Shown here: positions 61,344 to 64,000 of the stretch, one piece after another
How the letters are laid out: every line of letters begins with the position of its first letter
Position numbering within the stretch: the first letter of the stretch is position 1
From: CAIKMD01 sp963740675
GTDB lineage: Bacteria; Pseudomonadota; Alphaproteobacteria; ATCC43930; CGMCC-115725
Direction of reading: 5' to 3'
Assembly (NCBI GenBank): GCA_963740675.1
Contig: CAVUFS010000010.1
Location: 62,001-126,000, forward strand
Length of the DNA stretch: 64,000 nt
Made by a program: the position numbers and the translations under genes
Notes under the pieces: model-generated
What the model saw: the letters and a program-made list of their open reading frames with translations, nothing else
Told to the model about the DNA's origin: nothing
The model's database searches: none

Positions 61344-63059
61344 ATGGCGCAAGCCACAACCGACGAGACCCAGGAGCTGACAGACGGCTTCCACCTCGTC
61401 ATCGACGCGTTGAAGCTCAACGGTCTGACCACGATCTACGGCGTGCCCGGCATTCCGATCACCGATTTCGGCCGCATGGCGCAGGCCTCTGGCATTCGCG
61501 TGCTGTCGTTCCGGCATGAGCAGAATGCGGGCTACGCGGCCGCCATCGCCGGCTTCCTGACCAAGAAGCCGGGCGTCTGCCTCACCGTATCGGCGCCCGG
61601 TTTCCTCAACGGCCTGACGGCGCTCGCCCATGCCACGACCAACTGCTACCCGATGATCCTGATCTCGGGCTCGTCCGAGCGCGAGATCGTCGATCTGCAG
61701 CAGGGCGACTATGAGGAGATGGATCAGCTCCCCATCGCCAAGCCGCTGTGCAAGGCGGCGTTCCGCGTGCTGCATGCGGCCGACATCGGCATCGGCGTGG
61801 CGCGCGCGCTTCGCGCGGCGGTGTCGGGACGGCCGGGCGGCGTCTACCTCGACCTTCCGGCCAAGCTCTTCGGCCAGGTGATCAGCGCCGAGGCCGGCAA
61901 GAAATCGCTGGTCAAAGTCATCGATCCGGCCCCGGCCCAGATCCCGGCGCCCGACGCGGTGAAGCGCGCGCTCGATGTGCTCAAATCCGCCGCGCGGCCG
62001 CTGATCATCATCGGCAAGGGTGCGGCTTATGCGCAGGCCGATGAGGCGATCAAGACGCTGGTCGAGAAGAGCGGCATTCCTTTCCTGCCGATGAGCATGG
62101 CCAAGGGCCTGTTGCCCGATACGCATCCGCAATGCGCCGGCGCCGCGCGCTCGACCGTGCTCAAGGATAGCGATGTCGTGCTGATGCTCGGCGCCCGCCT
62201 CAACTGGCTGCTGTCGCACGGCAAGGGCAAGAATTGGGGCGATGCGCCGAAGAAGTTCATCCATATCGACATCGAGCCCAAGGAAATGGACAGCAACGTC
62301 GAAATCGCCGCCCCGTTGGTGGGCGATATCGCCTCCTGCGTCGCCGCCTTGATCGACGGCATGGGCGGCAATTGGCCGAAACCGCCGGCCGCGTGGACGA
62401 ATACCGTCAACGGCAAGCGCGAAGAGAACGTCGCCAAGATGGCGCCGCGCCTGATGAACAACAATTCGCCGATGGATTATCACGGCGCGCTCGGTGTCTT
62501 GCGCACCGTCCTCAAAGAGCGGCCGGACACGATCCTCGTCAATGAAGGCGCCAACACGCTCGATCTCGCGCGCGGCATCATCGATATCTACAAGCCGCGC
62601 AAGCGTCTCGATGTCGGCACCTGGGGTGTAATGGGTGTCGGCATGGGCCAGGCCATCGCGGCGGCCGTCGAAACCGGCAACCGCGTGCTTGCGATCGAAG
62701 GCGACAGCGCTTTCGGCTTTTGCGGCATGGAGGTGGAGACGATCTGCCGGTACGACCTGCCGGTCTGTATCGTCGTCTTCAACAATGGCGGCATCTATCG
62801 TGGCACCGACGTCAATGCAGCCGGCTCCGATCCGGCGACGACGGTTTTCGTCAAAGGCGCGCGCTACGACAAGATCATGGAAGCGTTCGGCGGTGTCGGC
62901 GTGCAGGCGGAATTGCCCGACGCGCTGAAGCAGGCCGTGGACGCCGCGTTGGCTTCGGGCAAACCCACGCTCATCAATGCGGTCATCGATCCGAGCGCGG
63001 GCAGCGAGAGCGGACGTATCGGCAATCTCAATCCGCAAAGCGCGCTGAAGAAGAAATAG
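61344..63059 (+). CDS. oxc: oxalyl-CoA decarboxylase
   Basis: A 571-residue ThDP-dependent enzyme that converts oxalyl-CoA to formyl-CoA and CO2. FRHEQNAGYAAAIAGFLTKK has the activating Glu, SAPGFLNGLTALAHATTNCY and SGSSEREIVDLQQGDYEEMD are Oxc-specific. The C-terminal cofactor motif is EGDSAFGFCGMEVETI...VFNNGGIYRG. GGGAGG precedes ATG 61344. With frc 78 bp downstream this is a complete formyl-CoA cycle for oxalate. Confidence 0.96.
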   Translation: MAQATTDETQELTDGFHLVIDALKLNGLTTIYGVPGIPITDFGRMAQASGIRVLSFRHEQNAGYAAAIAGFLTKKPGVCLTVSAPGFLNGLTALAHATTNCYPMILISGSSEREIVDLQQGDYEEMDQLPIAKPLCKAAFRVLHAADIGIGVARALRAAVSGRPGGVYLDLPAKLFGQVISAEAGKKSLVKVIDPAPAQIPAPDAVKRALDVLKSAARPLIIIGKGAAYAQADEAIKTLVEKSGIPFLPMSMAKGLLPDTHPQCAGAARSTVLKDSDVVLMLGARLNWLLSHGKGKNWGDAPKKFIHIDIEPKEMDSNVEIAAPLVGDIASCVAALIDGMGGNWPKPPAAWTNTVNGKREENVAKMAPRLMNNNSPMDYHGALGVLRTVLKERPDTILVNEGANTLDLARGIIDIYKPRKRLDVGTWGVMGVGMGQAIAAAVETGNRVLAIEGDSAFGFCGMEVETICRYDLPVCIVVFNNGGIYRGTDVNAAGSDPATTVFVKGARYDKIMEAFGGVGVQAELPDALKQAVDAALASGKPTLINAVIDPSAGSESGRIGNLNPQSALKKK

Positions 63060-63137
63060 GATTTCTTGGAAGATGCGGCGGGGTCGCCGCGCAGGCTTGA
63101 GTTAAACGAACGCAACGAAGGAATTCTGGAGAGGGAC

Positions 63138-64000
63138 ATGGGCAAGGCACTCGACGGCGTTAAGGTTCTCGATTTCACCCATGTGCAATCGGGACCGACG
63201 TGTACGCAGCTTCTCGCTTGGTTCGGCGCCGACGTCATCAAGGTCGAGCGGCCGGGCGCGGGCGATGTCACGCGCGGCCAACTCCGCGACGTGCCGGGCG
63301 CGGACAGCCTTTATTTTACGATGCTCAATCACAACAAGCGCTCGATCACCATCGATGCGAAGAACCCGGTCGGTAAAGAGCTGATTGAAGGGCTGATGAA
63401 GACATGCGACGTGCTGGTCGAGAATTTCGGCCCCGGCGTGCTCGATCGCATGGGTTTCACCTGGGAGCGCATCCAGGAGATCAATCCGCGCCTCATCTAC
63501 GCGTCGATCAAGGGCTTCGGCCCCGGGCCGTATGAGGACTGCAAAGTCTATGAGAATGTCGCGCAATGCACCGGCGGCTCGGCCTCGACCACCGGCTTCC
63601 GCGAAGGCCCGCCGCTCGTCACCGGCGCGCAGATCGGCGACAGCGGCACGGGTTTGCATCTTTGCCTCGGTATTGTCACAGCGCTCTATCAGCGCACGAT
63701 GACCGACAAAGGCCAGCGTGTCACGGTTGCGATGCAGGACGGCGTGCTCAATCTCTGCCGCGTGAAGCTGCGCGATCAGCAGCGTCTGAAATCGGGGCCG
63801 CTCACCGAATACAGCCAATACGGTCAGAACATTCCCTTCGGCGAGGCGACGCCGCGCGCCGGCAATGATTCGGGTGGCGGCCAGCCGGGCTGGATCTTGA
63901 AATGCAAAGGCTGGGAGACGGATCCCAACGCCTATATCTATTTCATCACCCAGGCGCCGGTCTGGGCGGAAATCTGCAAGGTGATCGGCGAAGAGGGTTG
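63138..64000 (+). CDS. frc: formyl-CoA:oxalate CoA-transferase (partial at window end)
   Basis: The first 287 codons of a class III CoA-transferase; the rest is outside the window. ATG 63138 follows GGAGAGGGAC. LDGVKVLDFTHVQSGPTCTQ, SLYFTMLNHNKRSITID, YENVAQCTGGSASTTGF and GQPGWILKCKGWETDPNAY match Frc closely. The catalytic Asp is in VTGAQIGDSGTG (residue about 169). It moves CoA from formyl-CoA to oxalate, feeding Oxc. Confidence 0.95.
   Translation, partial: MGKALDGVKVLDFTHVQSGPTCTQLLAWFGADVIKVERPGAGDVTRGQLRDVPGADSLYFTMLNHNKRSITIDAKNPVGKELIEGLMKTCDVLVENFGPGVLDRMGFTWERIQEINPRLIYASIKGFGPGPYEDCKVYENVAQCTGGSASTTGFREGPPLVTGAQIGDSGTGLHLCLGIVTALYQRTMTDKGQRVTVAMQDGVLNLCRVKLRDQQRLKSGPLTEYSQYGQNIPFGEATPRAGNDSGGGQPGWILKCKGWETDPNAYIYFITQAPVWAEICKVIGEEG

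Noticed and set aside
61203..63038. 611-codon open frame on the minus strand opposite oxc
   Set aside because: Low-complexity His/Arg/Asp content and fully antisense to oxc, which has all expected motifs.
1..64000. tRNA, rRNA, insertion sequence or prophage genes
   Set aside because: I looked for the conserved tRNA T-loop (GGTTCGAATCC), transposase or integrase motifs and phage structural genes and found none; a dedicated tRNA scan would be more sensitive.

Overview
The window looks like chromosomal DNA of a high-GC alphaproteobacterium. The evidence is a 180-kDa-class NAD-glutamate dehydrogenase, homospermidine synthase, DUF1674/SdhAF4, DUF2849 and DUF934 genes beside a sulfite/nitrite reductase, an rsmB/rpe/heparinase/purH gene set, and palindromic repeats with CGTCATTGCGAGCGAAGCG ends of the kind common in Rhizobiales and Rhodospirillales. 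I cannot place it to genus. No rRNA, tRNA, CRISPR array, insertion sequence or prophage was seen.

Layout. 1-9 kb: hydrolase and divergent XRE/MmyB-type regulator, a pseudaminic/sialic acid synthase-HAD pair, a ThDP enzyme converging on gentisate 1,2-dioxygenase, an unknown 474-aa protein. 9-20 kb: soluble transglycosylase, the very large NAD-glutamate dehydrogenase, RidA, acetyl-CoA synthetase, SDR, Tat-exported hydrolase. 20-30 kb: dihydroxyphthalate decarboxylase-like protein, purH, then an aromatic-catabolism block (two paralogous flavin hydroxylases around an AAHS transporter and a TetR regulator with two matching operators, then an LLM flavin enzyme). 30-36 kb: PiT phosphate transporter, PhoD phosphatase, heparinase-like protein, rpe. 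36-41 kb: a four-gene operon of Rieske dioxygenase alpha and beta subunits plus a gluconate-dehydrogenase-like pair (subunit 3 and GMC flavoprotein), then rsmB. 42-47 kb: DTW-domain protein, SdhAF4-like protein, SDR, BI-1 protein, and an ArsR-SRPBCC-GST-DUF899 operon. 47-52 kb: DoxX, lysophospholipase L1 ABC module (permease, ATPase, divergent tesA), thpR. 52-57 kb: sulfite/nitrite reductase and siroheme operon with an embedded peroxiredoxin. 57-64 kb: methyltransferase, EVE and Rieske proteins, homospermidine synthase, and an oxalate module (GntR, oxc, frc) running off the end.

Catabolic genes for aromatic acids and oxalate are interleaved with housekeeping genes. rsmB, rpe, heparinase and purH all lie in one order on one strand, but catabolic blocks separate them.

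A striking technical feature is at least ten single-base frame breaks in nine otherwise well-conserved genes, including acs, the phosphate transporter and the GMC oxidoreductase. Joining the frames gives normal family lengths each time. Most look like one extra base, several in short homopolymers, so uncorrected sequencing indels are likelier than true decay, though this cannot be settled here.
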